Of a stretch of 47,606 bases of DNA, positions 27,601-35,364 are shown one piece after another (the first letter of the stretch is position 1; every line of letters begins with the position of its first letter). The DNA lies in contig CACZXL010000003.1 of the NCBI GenBank assembly GCA_902785135.1, forward strand, positions 71,849 to 119,454, in the 5' to 3' direction. The notes below the pieces were generated by a model, which was not told the DNA's origin, ran no database searches, and saw nothing but the letters and a program-made list of their open reading frames with translations. Both the position numbers and the translations under genes were made by a program. This DNA is from an uncultured Erysipelotrichaceae bacterium (GTDB taxonomy: Bacteria > Bacillota_I > Bacilli_A > RF39 > UBA660).

Positions 27601-29248
27601 TAATATTGCTAACGAAGAGAATATTGTTACTAAACCATTATGGTTAAGTAGAATACCTAACTTTATCTTAGTTACTGATTTGATTAAAAAGTATTCATAT
27701 AAGAAAACAAATTTTGTTCTTAATCCAATTGTTGGTGAATATGATGTTCCTACAATGCAAGAACAAAGATTATTAACAATACCATTTACTACTTCAGGAA
27801 ATGCATTAGTTTATGGTACTGCTGGTTCTGGTAAAGAAAACTTTATTACAACTATGATTTTCTCATCAATGGTTGCGTATTCTCCTAAAGAAGTAAATTA
27901 CTATATAATGGATTTTGGATCAGAATCATTAAGATATTTTGAAAATTCACCATATGTTGGAGATATAGTTTATTCTTCAGATGTAGAAAAAATTGATAAT
28001 CTATTTAAGATGATTCAAAAAGAAATGGAGAACAGAAAGAGATTATTTGTTAATTATAATGGTGATTATTTATCATATTGTAAGAATAGTGGTTCTTCAG
28101 TTCCTAGTATTATTGTTGTTATTAATAATTTTGAAGGATATCAAGAAACTTATCCAAATTTTGATGATTTATTAAATTTAATTACACGTGATTGTATTAA
28201 ATATGGTATTTATTTTGTATTAACTGTTAATACTCCTAATGGTGTAAGATTTAAGTTAAAACAAAACTTTGGTCAAACATTTGCACTTGGTCAAAATAAT
28301 GATGAAGATTTCTCAACAATCTTTGGAAATGTTAAAAAGACATTCCCATCAAAAGGATTTGGTAGAGGTTTAATAAAACCAGATGCAGCATATGAGTTCC
28401 AAACTGCATTTGTTACTGAAAAAGAATTAATACCTAATTATATTAGACAAATTAATGATCAATTAAGAAATAAATATGATGTTAGTGCTAAGAAGATACC
28501 TACATTACCAGAAGTTGTTACTTATGATGATGTTAAAGATGATGTTAATTCATCACCATTAATTGCATTGGGTGTTAATAAAAATGATTTATCTACATCA
28601 GTATATGACTTTGATAAAGATAAAGTTACTATGATTACAGCGCAAGATTCTTCATTGTTTGAAGATTTCTTACCTCCATTATTACATCAATTTATTTATA
28701 AGAGAACTAAGAATAATGTTGTTATTAATGCTGATGGTTTAAATTTTGATGAAACTATTAAAAAGTATACAAATTATATTGATAGTAATTTTGATGGAAT
28801 ATTTGATTCAATAATTAAATTTGTTAGTGATTCAGAAGAACAATATAAAGCTAATAATTTAAATAAATCTATATTTGATAAAACACAAAAAATCAATTGT
28901 GTAATAGTAGGTTTAACATCATTTGTATCTAAGTTAGATAAAACTAGACAAGATAAATTAGTAGATTTATTTAAAGATCAATATCAATTAAATTTAGTTA
29001 ACTTTATATTTGTAGATTCAGTTGATAAACTAAAGAAATATTCATATGATGCTTGGTTTAAAGATAATATTAATAATAATAGCGGTATTTATTTAGGAAA
29101 TGGTTTAGGTGAACAAATGCTTATAAATATTGGTAAACGTATACCTGAAATGAAAGAAGATGTTCCTAATAACTTTGGATTTGTTATTAATAGAGGAATG
29201 CCAACATATGTTAAATTTATTGAAAAATATAATAAAGAAACCGAATAA
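24623..29248 (+). CDS. essC: EssC/YukB-type FtsK/SpoIIIE ATPase of type VII secretion
   Basis: The product has 1541 residues, the usual EssC size. Two FHA-like domains fill about 1-190; two membrane segments lie near 265-325; three FtsK/SpoIIIE-like ATPase modules follow. The first has Walker A GMTGSGKS (717-724), IDYKGGGLAG and Walker B LLIIADEFAEL. The second has GTAGSGKE (near 1065), where the Ser/Thr after Lys is replaced by Glu, and the third has no P-loop. EssC drives export of WXG100 and LXG proteins. No EsxA, EsaA, EssA, EssB or EsaB gene lies nearby: a tRNA precedes it and murD follows. Confidence 0.92.
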   Translation: MKITLIKEEKLLEYKLPDRVEGNLWLNEIDNNGIDRNIINVEASPDGKWRLISNTDYYITDGSKRIPFAQLDERNMLVINHAYSYNSLYLFTSPIYEDSIRYYLCDDEINLGISIGRSAQATISYNLDFLNDIDLTIKKEDNKIFITNSNEKFPTFINGTILDNKEELNIGDSVFHMGLRIVLLNINGNNVIGFSNPFNNITTYMKEYILKEPVMMVEEDNEIEKDMELYSQDDYFYRKPRFTYKTDELNINIDTPPTKNESEEMPAILTIGPMLTMSMTSVLTFYTTMNNINNGNQSVKQALPQLVMSGAMMLSFFLWPMVTNAFTKHLRRKREKKRQQKYTEYINSIKSKIMEEKKVQEDAMNKSYPSLQFTEQVINERQDRLWEKRYYDEDFLTVSLGTGTLPMKINVGFPEEHFSMSEDKLLDKMRELQNNKINLENVPIPFSLKENYICAVVGKEKLQKKIIDNIMLQIMGYHSYESLKVAVFTSRDKQKNWEKYKTLPHIWSNDKRFRFFATDDQEYKEITYILDKVYNERMEEIKNNDKEINYNPSFLLIVDTYTAVRNLDLFNHLINSNKYIGFSILILNDRISNLPDQCQTFIELDDVESKISKNVSNSESQKFKIDLSSYNINKCISDIANTPLELRDEGEGAIPKKVGFLEMYGLGKIEQFNSKSRWEENTPIMNMSALVGIGNNGEKISLDLHEKYHGPHGLIAGMTGSGKSEFIITYILSLAVNYHPEEVQFILIDYKGGGLAGAFENQSLGFKLPHLVGVITNLDKNEINRSLASIESELKRRQALFNKAREISEESTIDIYKYQEMYRNGVVDEPVSHLLIIADEFAELKTQQPEFMDQLISTARIGRSLGVHLILATQKPSGVVDSQIWSNTRFRVCLRVQEKSDSTEVIKRPDAAYLTQTGRFYLQVGFDEIFVLGQSAWTGGKYLPSDSIKKNIDTSVDFINNIGYITKSIETKKEVKTKVNLGEELINIVKYLSNIANEENIVTKPLWLSRIPNFILVTDLIKKYSYKKTNFVLNPIVGEYDVPTMQEQRLLTIPFTTSGNALVYGTAGSGKENFITTMIFSSMVAYSPKEVNYYIMDFGSESLRYFENSPYVGDIVYSSDVEKIDNLFKMIQKEMENRKRLFVNYNGDYLSYCKNSGSSVPSIIVVINNFEGYQETYPNFDDLLNLITRDCIKYGIYFVLTVNTPNGVRFKLKQNFGQTFALGQNNDEDFSTIFGNVKKTFPSKGFGRGLIKPDAAYEFQTAFVTEKELIPNYIRQINDQLRNKYDVSAKKIPTLPEVVTYDDVKDDVNSSPLIALGVNKNDLSTSVYDFDKDKVTMITAQDSSLFEDFLPPLLHQFIYKRTKNNVVINADGLNFDETIKKYTNYIDSNFDGIFDSIIKFVSDSEEQYKANNLNKSIFDKTQKINCVIVGLTSFVSKLDKTRQDKLVDLFKDQYQLNLVNFIFVDSVDKLKKYSYDAWFKDNINNNSGIYLGNGLGEQMLINIGKRIPEMKEDVPNNFGFVINRGMPTYVKFIEKYNKETE

Positions 29249-29260
29249 GGTTTCTTTTTT
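29234..29260 (+). terminator. Terminator after essC
   Basis: AAAGAAACC/GGTTTCTTT around the stop codon, followed by Ts. Confidence 0.8.
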
Positions 29261-29280
29261 GTTTAAATAATAGTAAAAAG

Positions 29281-29289
29281 TGATATAAT
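29281..29289 (+). promoter_or_regulatory. Extended -10 promoter of murD-murC
   Basis: TGATATAAT lies 18 bp before the murD start, with GAGGTGG between. Confidence 0.6.
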
Positions 29290-29307
29290 TAAGAAAGAGG
29301 TGGATAT

Positions 29308-30636
29308 ATGTTTAATAATAAAAAAATATTCATTTTAGGAATGGCAAGAAGTGGATATGAAGCAGCTAAATTATTAAGTGATTATAATAATGAAATATTA
29401 GTAACTGATATGAGTGATCAAGATCAAAATCAGGTAAAAGATCTTGAAGAAAGAGGAGCAAAAATAGTTATAACTGATAATCCAGTACCTTTATTAGATG
29501 AAAGTTATGATTATGTTATTAAGAATCCTGGAATAAAATATGATAATCCATTAGTAGTTAAAGCTAAAGAATTAGGTATTAAAGTTATTAATGAAGTAGA
29601 AATGTCATATTCATTTTTAAATAAAAATATAAATATAATTGGAGTAACAGGTAGTAATGGTAAAACAACTACAGTTAATTTGATTTATAAATTTATGACT
29701 GAAGAAAAAGATAATGTTTTCTTAGGTGGTAATATAGGTACACCTCTTTCTAATTTTGTAAGAAGTATAGAAGAAGGTAGTTATTTAGTATTAGAAATAA
29801 GTGATCATCAATTAGTAGATATGTATAATTTTAAAACTAATGTTTCAGTACTAACAAATATTACACCAACTCATTTAGATTTCCATGCATCTTATGATGT
29901 ATATAAGTCTATGAAAAAGAAAATATTTAATCATCATACAAAAGATGATATAGCAGTTATTAATAGTGATGATAAAGAAAGTATTAACGTTACAAGTGAT
30001 ATAGAAAGTACTAAATATTATTATGGCACTAATAATGATAATAAATGTTATTTTGATGATAAAGCTATATACTATGATAATGAAGAAGTTGTTAAATTAT
30101 CAGATATAGTTTTAAAAGGTAAACATAATTATCAAAATATATGTGCCGCTATAATTGCAGTTAAAGAATATGGAATAAGTAATGAAGGCATAAGAAATGT
30201 TTTAAAGAATTTTAAAGGTGTAGAACATAGATTAGAATTTGTAAAAGAAGTTAATGGTATTAAGTTTTATAATGATTCAAAAGCAACAAACTGTGTATCT
30301 ACAAATATAGCTTTAAACTCATTTAAAGAACCAACTATATTATTACTTGGTGGAACAGATAGAGGACATTCATTCCATGATTTAGATGAATCTATTTCTA
30401 ATGTGAAAGCAATAGTTTGTTATGGAAAAACAAAAGATAGAATAGAAGAATATGCTAAAGAAATGAATATACCTTGTTATAAGAGTAATAATTTAAAAGA
30501 AGCTTTTGATGATGTTAAAAAGATTATGGAAAAAGGTGATGTAGTATTACTTAGTCCAGCTTGTGCATCTTGGGATCAATATAAATGTTTTGAAGATAGA
30601 GGTAATGAATTTAAGAGTTTAGTAGAGGAGATATAA
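29308..30636 (+). CDS. murD: UDP-N-acetylmuramoylalanine-D-glutamate ligase
   Basis: The product has 442 residues. FILGMARSGYEAAK opens the nucleotide-binding fold, VTGSNGKTTTVNLI is the ATP loop, and FYNDSKATN and LLGGTDRG are the typical Mur-ligase C-terminal motifs. It adds D-Glu to UDP-MurNAc-L-Ala in the cytoplasm. murC follows one base after the stop, a compact part of a peptidoglycan precursor operon. Confidence 0.95.
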   Translation: MFNNKKIFILGMARSGYEAAKLLSDYNNEILVTDMSDQDQNQVKDLEERGAKIVITDNPVPLLDESYDYVIKNPGIKYDNPLVVKAKELGIKVINEVEMSYSFLNKNINIIGVTGSNGKTTTVNLIYKFMTEEKDNVFLGGNIGTPLSNFVRSIEEGSYLVLEISDHQLVDMYNFKTNVSVLTNITPTHLDFHASYDVYKSMKKKIFNHHTKDDIAVINSDDKESINVTSDIESTKYYYGTNNDNKCYFDDKAIYYDNEEVVKLSDIVLKGKHNYQNICAAIIAVKEYGISNEGIRNVLKNFKGVEHRLEFVKEVNGIKFYNDSKATNCVSTNIALNSFKEPTILLLGGTDRGHSFHDLDESISNVKAIVCYGKTKDRIEEYAKEMNIPCYKSNNLKEAFDDVKKIMEKGDVVLLSPACASWDQYKCFEDRGNEFKSLVEEI

Positions 30637-30637
30637 T

Positions 30638-32002
30638 ATGAATAAGAAACATGTTTATATGATTGGTATTGGTGGTATCAGTATGGGTGGTATTGCTAAA
30701 ATATTAGTTAATTATGGATATCAAGTATCTGGTTCTGATATGGTAGAAAATGATGAAGTAAAAGAACTAGAAAGTTTAGGTATAAAAGTTAATATTGGTC
30801 AAGTTAAAGAAAATATTACTAATGATATAGATTTAGTTGTTTATACAGCTGCTATTCCTGATACTAACGAAGAATTAGTTAAAGCAAGAGAACTTGGTAT
30901 AGAAACAGTTGAAAGAGGAGTGTTTTTAGGAGAACTTACTCGTAATTTTAATGATTGTATTGGTATTGCGGGCACTCATGGAAAGACAACAACATCATCT
31001 ATGGTATCTTGTGTATTTGTGGAAAAAGGATTAGATCCATCTATTCAAATAGGTGCGAATTTAACTCAAATAGGTGGAAACTATAGAGTAGGAAAAAGTG
31101 ATTATTTTATTATTGAAGCATGTGAATATAAAGATAGTTTTCAAAACTTTAAACAAAGAAGTGCAATTATTACTAATATAGATAATGATCATTTAGATTA
31201 TTTTAAGAATATAGATAATATTTCTAAAACATTTGAAAAGTATGTATCTAAATTACCAGAAGATGGAGTTCTTGTTCTTAATATGGATAATGCTAGATGT
31301 TATGATTTAAGAAACTATACTAAAGCAAATGTAATAACTGTTTCAGAAAATAATAAAGAAGCAGATTATCATACTGATAATATTACTTATGATGATAGAG
31401 GTTGTCCATCATATGATGTTTATAAAAAAGATGAATTAGTAACAAGAGTAACTTTAAATGTTAGAGGTGAACATAATGTGCTTAATTCACTTGAAGCATT
31501 TGCACTTTGTTCTTGGTATGGTATTGATAATGAATCAATTGTTAAAGGATTATCTTCTTTTACGGGAGCATCAAGAAGAATGGAATATAAAGGTAAATTT
31601 AATGGTGCGAATGTATATGATGATTATGGTCATCATCCAACTGAAATAGAGGCTACATCTAATGCTATATTAAAAGAAAAACATAATGAAAGTTATGCTA
31701 TATTTGAAGCTCATACATATAGTAGAGCGGTAGAACATATGGATAGTTTTGCTAACTCATTAAGTAAATTTGATCATATTATAGTTATTGATATATATGC
31801 TGCTAGAGAAGAAAATATATATGGAGTAAAACCAGAAGATATAGTAGAAAAATTAGTTAATTTAGGTAAAGATGCAGTATATATTAGTGATTATGATGAA
31901 ATTAAAAAATATTTAAGTGATAAAGTTAAAGAAGGAGACTTAATAATTACTATAGGCGCAGGTAATGTTACTAAAGTTGCGTCTAAATTAGTAGAAGACT
32001 AA
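30638..32002 (+). CDS. murC: UDP-N-acetylmuramate-L-alanine ligase
   Basis: The product has 454 residues. GIGGISMGGIAKIL, the ATP loop GIAGTHGKTTTSSM, DNDHLDYF and the MurC-type YDDYGHHPTEI motif are present. It joins L-Ala to UDP-MurNAc, the step before MurD, so the gene order is inverted relative to the pathway. A terminator overlaps the stop codon. Confidence 0.95.
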   Translation: MNKKHVYMIGIGGISMGGIAKILVNYGYQVSGSDMVENDEVKELESLGIKVNIGQVKENITNDIDLVVYTAAIPDTNEELVKARELGIETVERGVFLGELTRNFNDCIGIAGTHGKTTTSSMVSCVFVEKGLDPSIQIGANLTQIGGNYRVGKSDYFIIEACEYKDSFQNFKQRSAIITNIDNDHLDYFKNIDNISKTFEKYVSKLPEDGVLVLNMDNARCYDLRNYTKANVITVSENNKEADYHTDNITYDDRGCPSYDVYKKDELVTRVTLNVRGEHNVLNSLEAFALCSWYGIDNESIVKGLSSFTGASRRMEYKGKFNGANVYDDYGHHPTEIEATSNAILKEKHNESYAIFEAHTYSRAVEHMDSFANSLSKFDHIIVIDIYAAREENIYGVKPEDIVEKLVNLGKDAVYISDYDEIKKYLSDKVKEGDLIITIGAGNVTKVASKLVED

Positions 32003-32015
32003 GTCTTCTTTTTTT
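31993..32015 (+). terminator. Terminator after murC
   Basis: GAAGAC/GTCTTC stem with the stop codon TAA as loop, then a T run. Confidence 0.7.
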
Positions 32016-32023
32016 GATATAAT
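32015..32023 (+). promoter_or_regulatory. Extended -10 promoter
   Basis: TGATATAAT overlaps the last T of the murC terminator; the ATG follows only 15 bp later, so the leader is very short. Confidence 0.55.
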
Positions 32024-32038
32024 TAAATAGGAGGATAT

Positions 32039-32545
32039 ATGAAGAAATATAAAAAGATAATAGTTGTAATATTTATAATAATACTAATATTAGTATTAAG
32101 ATATATATTTATTAATTCTAATTTTTATAAATCTAAATCACTATATTTATATCCAATTAAAAGTAATCAAACTAGTAATAACTATATATTTGATGAATAT
32201 TATAATCATATTGGAATAATGTTTTATGAAGGAACTGAAGAAGTAGTAAAAATACCAGAAAAAATAAATAATAAGCCAGTTTATAGTATCGATGATTCTG
32301 CTTTCTATGGAAATGCTAAAATGAAAAAGGTAATTATTCCTAAATATGTAATAAGAATAGGACATCAAACATTTATAGGTAATAATAAGTTAGAAGAAGT
32401 ATATTTGCCAGATAATATTACTGATATAGGTCCATTTTCTTTTGATGTATGTCCTAAATTAAAAAAGATTTATATTAAAAAGGGATCTAAAACAGAAAAA
32501 ACATTGAAAGAAACTAAGTTTTATAAGTATAAAGTGTATAAATAA
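32039..32545 (+). CDS. Small membrane-anchored leucine-rich-repeat (BspA-type) protein
   Basis: The product has 168 residues. A lysine-rich start and one membrane segment (6-25) are followed by two or three LRR_5-type repeats: VYSIDDSAFYGNAKMKKVIIP, then IGHQTFIGNNKLEEVYLP, then IGPFSFDVCPKLKKIYI. BspA-type repeats are common on surface proteins that bind host or matrix ligands, but this is a very short example. GGAGG precedes the ATG. It is a single-gene unit. Confidence 0.75.
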   Translation: MKKYKKIIVVIFIIILILVLRYIFINSNFYKSKSLYLYPIKSNQTSNNYIFDEYYNHIGIMFYEGTEEVVKIPEKINNKPVYSIDDSAFYGNAKMKKVIIPKYVIRIGHQTFIGNNKLEEVYLPDNITDIGPFSFDVCPKLKKIYIKKGSKTEKTLKETKFYKYKVYK

Positions 32546-32587
32546 AGTGTAAATAAATAATAATTCAATAATTATAATAATAACTTA

Positions 32588-32596
32588 TGTTATAAT
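32588..32596 (+). promoter_or_regulatory. Extended -10 promoter of the Hpt-receiver pair
   Basis: TGTTATAAT, 22 bp before the ATG at 32619. Confidence 0.55.
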
Positions 32597-32618
32597 TATT
32601 ATGATGGAGGGTAACAAA

Positions 32619-32975
32619 ATGGATGTAAAAATATTAACAGATAATAAAATAGATGTTAATCATGGATTAGAATTATTAGGAGATATGGATTTTTATAATG
32701 AAACTCTTGGTACATTTTATGATGGAATAGCAGATAATTTAAAAAAGTTAGAAGAATATAAGAATAGTGATGATTTTGAAAATTATGGAATTTTATCACA
32801 TTCTATAAAATCAGATTCTAAATACCTAGGTTTTATGGATTTAGCTGAAATAGCTTTATCTCATGAAATGGCTGGTAAAAGTAGTGATAAAGCTTTTATA
32901 GAAGAAAACTATGATTCTTTTATAGAAGAAATAAATAGAATCGTTAGCGTTGTTAAATCATATTTAGGGAGGTAA
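32619..32975 (+). CDS. Stand-alone Hpt (histidine phosphotransfer) protein
   Basis: I choose ATG 32619, which has GGAGGG upstream; ATG 32601 has none. The product has 118 residues, all one four-helix Hpt domain, with the phospho-accepting His61 in LSHSIKSDSKYLG (family pattern HxLKgxa). It would relay phosphate between a hybrid kinase receiver and a response regulator. The next gene, 2 bp away, encodes a single receiver. The hybrid kinase at 6462 is the only candidate upstream partner in the window. Confidence 0.85.
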   Translation: MDVKILTDNKIDVNHGLELLGDMDFYNETLGTFYDGIADNLKKLEEYKNSDDFENYGILSHSIKSDSKYLGFMDLAEIALSHEMAGKSSDKAFIEENYDSFIEEINRIVSVVKSYLGR

Positions 32976-32977
32976 TT

Positions 32978-33379
32978 ATGAATAATCCAATAATGAATGA
33001 ACAAATAGTTTTAGTAGTAGATGATAGTAATATTACTAGAAATCTTATTGAACATGTATTTAAAGAAAAATATAAAGTATTAATGGCAGGCAATGGAAAA
33101 GGCGCAATGGATATAGTAGATGTTATGGCTGATTCTATAGTTGCGATTCTTTTAGATTTAAATATGCCTGATGTTGATGGTTTTGATGTTTTAGATTACT
33201 TTAAAGAAAAAGGAATCTTTGAAAAAATACCAGTTTGTATAGTAACAGGTGAAGAAGCTCCAGAAATAATTGGAAAAGTTAAAACTTATCCAGTTTCTGC
33301 GATATTATTAAAACCATTTAGTAGAGAACAAATTAGTACTGTTGTAAGTAAAGCTATAGAAATGAAAAAAGGCAAATAA
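32978..33379 (+). CDS. Single-domain response regulator (receiver only)
   Basis: The product has 133 residues. The receiver has VVDDSN, phospho-acceptor Asp60 in LLDLNMPDVDG, the switch Thr in VTGEE and Lys in LKPFS. There is no output domain, so it acts by binding or as a phosphate carrier, as Spo0F does. The pairing with Hpt suggests a phosphorelay shuttle. GGGAGG precedes the ATG. Confidence 0.88.
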   Translation: MNNPIMNEQIVLVVDDSNITRNLIEHVFKEKYKVLMAGNGKGAMDIVDVMADSIVAILLDLNMPDVDGFDVLDYFKEKGIFEKIPVCIVTGEEAPEIIGKVKTYPVSAILLKPFSREQISTVVSKAIEMKKGK

Positions 33380-33394
33380 ATTTGCTTTTTTTTT
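33364..33394 (+). terminator. Terminator after the receiver gene
   Basis: AAAAAGGCAAAT/ATTTGCTTTTT stem over the stop codon and a long T run. Confidence 0.75.
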
Positions 33395-33401
33395 AATTAT
33401 A

Positions 33402-33410
33402 TGGTATATT
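33402..33410 (+). promoter_or_regulatory. Extended -10 promoter of the RelA/SpoT-like gene
   Basis: TGGTATATT lies 28 bp before the ATG. Just downstream, ATCCC (33413-33417) can pair with GGGAT (33428-33432), which would cover the ribosome binding site. Confidence 0.45.
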
Positions 33411-33438
33411 ATATCCCGTCCAAAAAGGGGATTTTTTT

Positions 33439-34791
33439 ATGGAAAAAATAAATTTAAATGAGGAAATATTGGAAAGACTTCTTAGTGAAATGACATATTA
33501 TACTCTAGATGAAGATAATACAAAAGAAGCTTTAAAATATCTAAAAGAAATATTAAAAGGTATTTCTTCAAAGAGTGAAGAACATGGCATTACTGTAGCA
33601 TATAGAGATTATAGGTTAAAAGAATTAAATAGTTTCTTAAATAAAATATTAAAGAATATTAATAAAGGGGAAAATTTAACTTATAATGATATGCATGATA
33701 TTGCGGCATCAAGATTAACTGTTCTTACTTTATCTGATATTTATAAAGTTAAAGAATTAATAAATAATAGAGATGATATTAATGTATTAGAAGAAAAAGA
33801 CTATATAAAAAATCCAAAAGCTAGTGGTTATAGAAGTTTACATATGATTTTAGAAGTACCAGTAGATACAGAACATGGTACTAAATATGTTAAATCAGAA
33901 ATACAATTAAGAACTATTCTACAAGATATGTTCGCTAAACTAGAATGGATTATTAGATATAAGGGTAATTGTTCAGAAGAAGATGCTCGTAAACTAGAAA
34001 GATTAAGTAATACATTAAGTATATTTGACTTCTATTTAGATGATTCATTAAGAGATAGAAAAAATACTAAAGAAGAAATATCAGAAATACAATTAGCGCA
34101 ATTTAGAAAAGTATTTGATAGATTATCTGGTTTATATGATGATTTACATGACAAATTCTATAATCAAATAACTAATATAATAGGTGACTTTGATAATAGA
34201 TATAATGTACTTCATAAAGAAAGTAGAATTAAACCGATAGAAAGTATAGTAAGAAAAGCTAATGAAAAGGATTTGGGTTGTACAACAGAAGATGTTTTAT
34301 ATAATATTAATGACGTAATTGGATTTAAATTAGTATGTATAGACTTAGAAGCAGCTAAATCATTAGTTAATAGATTATTAGATGGTATAGAGAATACAGA
34401 AAACTTATCAGTTGCGGAAACAAGTGATCATTTTGATACTCCAAAAGAAAGTGGATATAGAGGATACAAAATAAGTGTTGCGTATAACTCTCCATTATCT
34501 TTAGGAAAACCAATTAAGTTTGAAATATTAGTAAGAACATTATTTATGGATGCTTGGGCATTACATCATGATATTATTTATAAAGATGCAGAAGCTAAAG
34601 AAAAATATGGTGAAGTATTTAAAAGATTAAGTGATGAATTCTATTCAAAAGAAGAGGAATTAACAAAAATAAGAAAAAATTTATCAGAAGAAAAGGATAC
34701 AAAAATAGATCTTGTTGATACTTTATCTAATTATACAAATAATAAAGCTAGAAAACTTGTTTTGGAAAATACACAAAAGAATGAAGAATAA
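33439..34791 (+). CDS. Protein with two tandem RelA/SpoT synthetase-like domains
   Basis: The product has 450 residues. Domain 1 (about 50-180) has DIAASRL (Asp87, Arg92), NPKASGYRSLH (Tyr131) and EIQLRT (Glu154), but no clear ATP-binding RxKxxxSI motif. Domain 2 (about 262-385) has that motif (RIKPIESIVRK), TPKESGYRGYK and EILVRT, but NDVIGFKLV has Lys297 where Arg is expected. There is no HD hydrolase, TGS or ACT domain, so it resembles a duplicated small alarmone synthetase. Whether it makes (p)ppGpp, or is a regulatory relative, cannot be told. Confidence 0.8.
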   Translation: MEKINLNEEILERLLSEMTYYTLDEDNTKEALKYLKEILKGISSKSEEHGITVAYRDYRLKELNSFLNKILKNINKGENLTYNDMHDIAASRLTVLTLSDIYKVKELINNRDDINVLEEKDYIKNPKASGYRSLHMILEVPVDTEHGTKYVKSEIQLRTILQDMFAKLEWIIRYKGNCSEEDARKLERLSNTLSIFDFYLDDSLRDRKNTKEEISEIQLAQFRKVFDRLSGLYDDLHDKFYNQITNIIGDFDNRYNVLHKESRIKPIESIVRKANEKDLGCTTEDVLYNINDVIGFKLVCIDLEAAKSLVNRLLDGIENTENLSVAETSDHFDTPKESGYRGYKISVAYNSPLSLGKPIKFEILVRTLFMDAWALHHDIIYKDAEAKEKYGEVFKRLSDEFYSKEEELTKIRKNLSEEKDTKIDLVDTLSNYTNNKARKLVLENTQKNEE

Positions 34792-34806
34792 TCTTCATTC
34801 TTTTTT
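34778..34806. terminator. Bidirectional terminator between convergent genes
   Basis: AAGAATGAAGA/TCTTCATTCTT with a short loop at the stop codon and a T run; it also overlaps the end of the minus-strand UPF0316 gene. Confidence 0.8.
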
Positions 34807-35302
34807 ACTTAGTATGTCTAAAATAACCATTAATAAGTTCTTTATTCTGATTAATAGTAATAAAAGCATTATGATCTATATTATTAATTATATTTATAAT
34901 TTCTTTTTTTCTTTTATTATTAATAAAAGAATATATAATATAGTTCTCTGATCCATATAATCCACTAGAATTAACTATTGAACCAGAATATCCTTTTTCT
35001 TTTAAAACTTCAAATACTTCTTCTTTACTAGTTATTACTTGAACTAACAATTTCTTTTTTGAATATTTAGTTGTAATAAAAGACGCTAAATAACTACCAA
35101 TAGAATAACCTAATGCATATACAAGTGCGATTAATATAGTATTATTTTCTAATGCTATTTTAATTATAATAAACCATATAATAACCTGAATAAAACTAAG
35201 TATAGATCCCATTATTCTTCTTTCATCTATTATTAGTATTGTTGATATAGTAGATGTAAAAGATTCTATTACTTTTAAAACAAATATAATTATATATATC
35301 AT
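34805..35302 (-). CDS. UPF0316 membrane protein (DUF5698 plus DUF2179)
   Basis: I place the start at ATG 35302, where GGTGA has normal spacing; an upstream in-frame ATG at 35314 has no ribosome binding site. The product has 165 residues. Three membrane segments with IDERRIMGSILSFIQVIIWF and ALGYSIGSYLASFI match UPF0316. The soluble end (about 100-165) is a DUF2179-like domain. The family's role is unknown. Its stop codon lies inside the shared terminator. Confidence 0.85.
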   Translation of the reverse strand: MIYIIIFVLKVIESFTSTISTILIIDERRIMGSILSFIQVIIWFIIIKIALENNTILIALVYALGYSIGSYLASFITTKYSKKKLLVQVITSKEEVFEVLKEKGYSGSIVNSSGLYGSENYIIYSFINNKRKKEIINIINNIDHNAFITINQNKELINGYFRHTK

Positions 35303-35340
35303 ATTATTCACCATTATTAGTTTTAACTTATTTTTAAATA

Positions 35341-35349
35341 TGATACAAT
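35341..35349 (+). promoter_or_regulatory. Extended -10 promoter of the DNA glycosylase gene
   Basis: TGATACAAT lies 15 bp before the ATG with GGTGAT between; the leader must be very short. Confidence 0.45.
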
Positions 35350-35364
35350 TTAATTGGTGATTAT

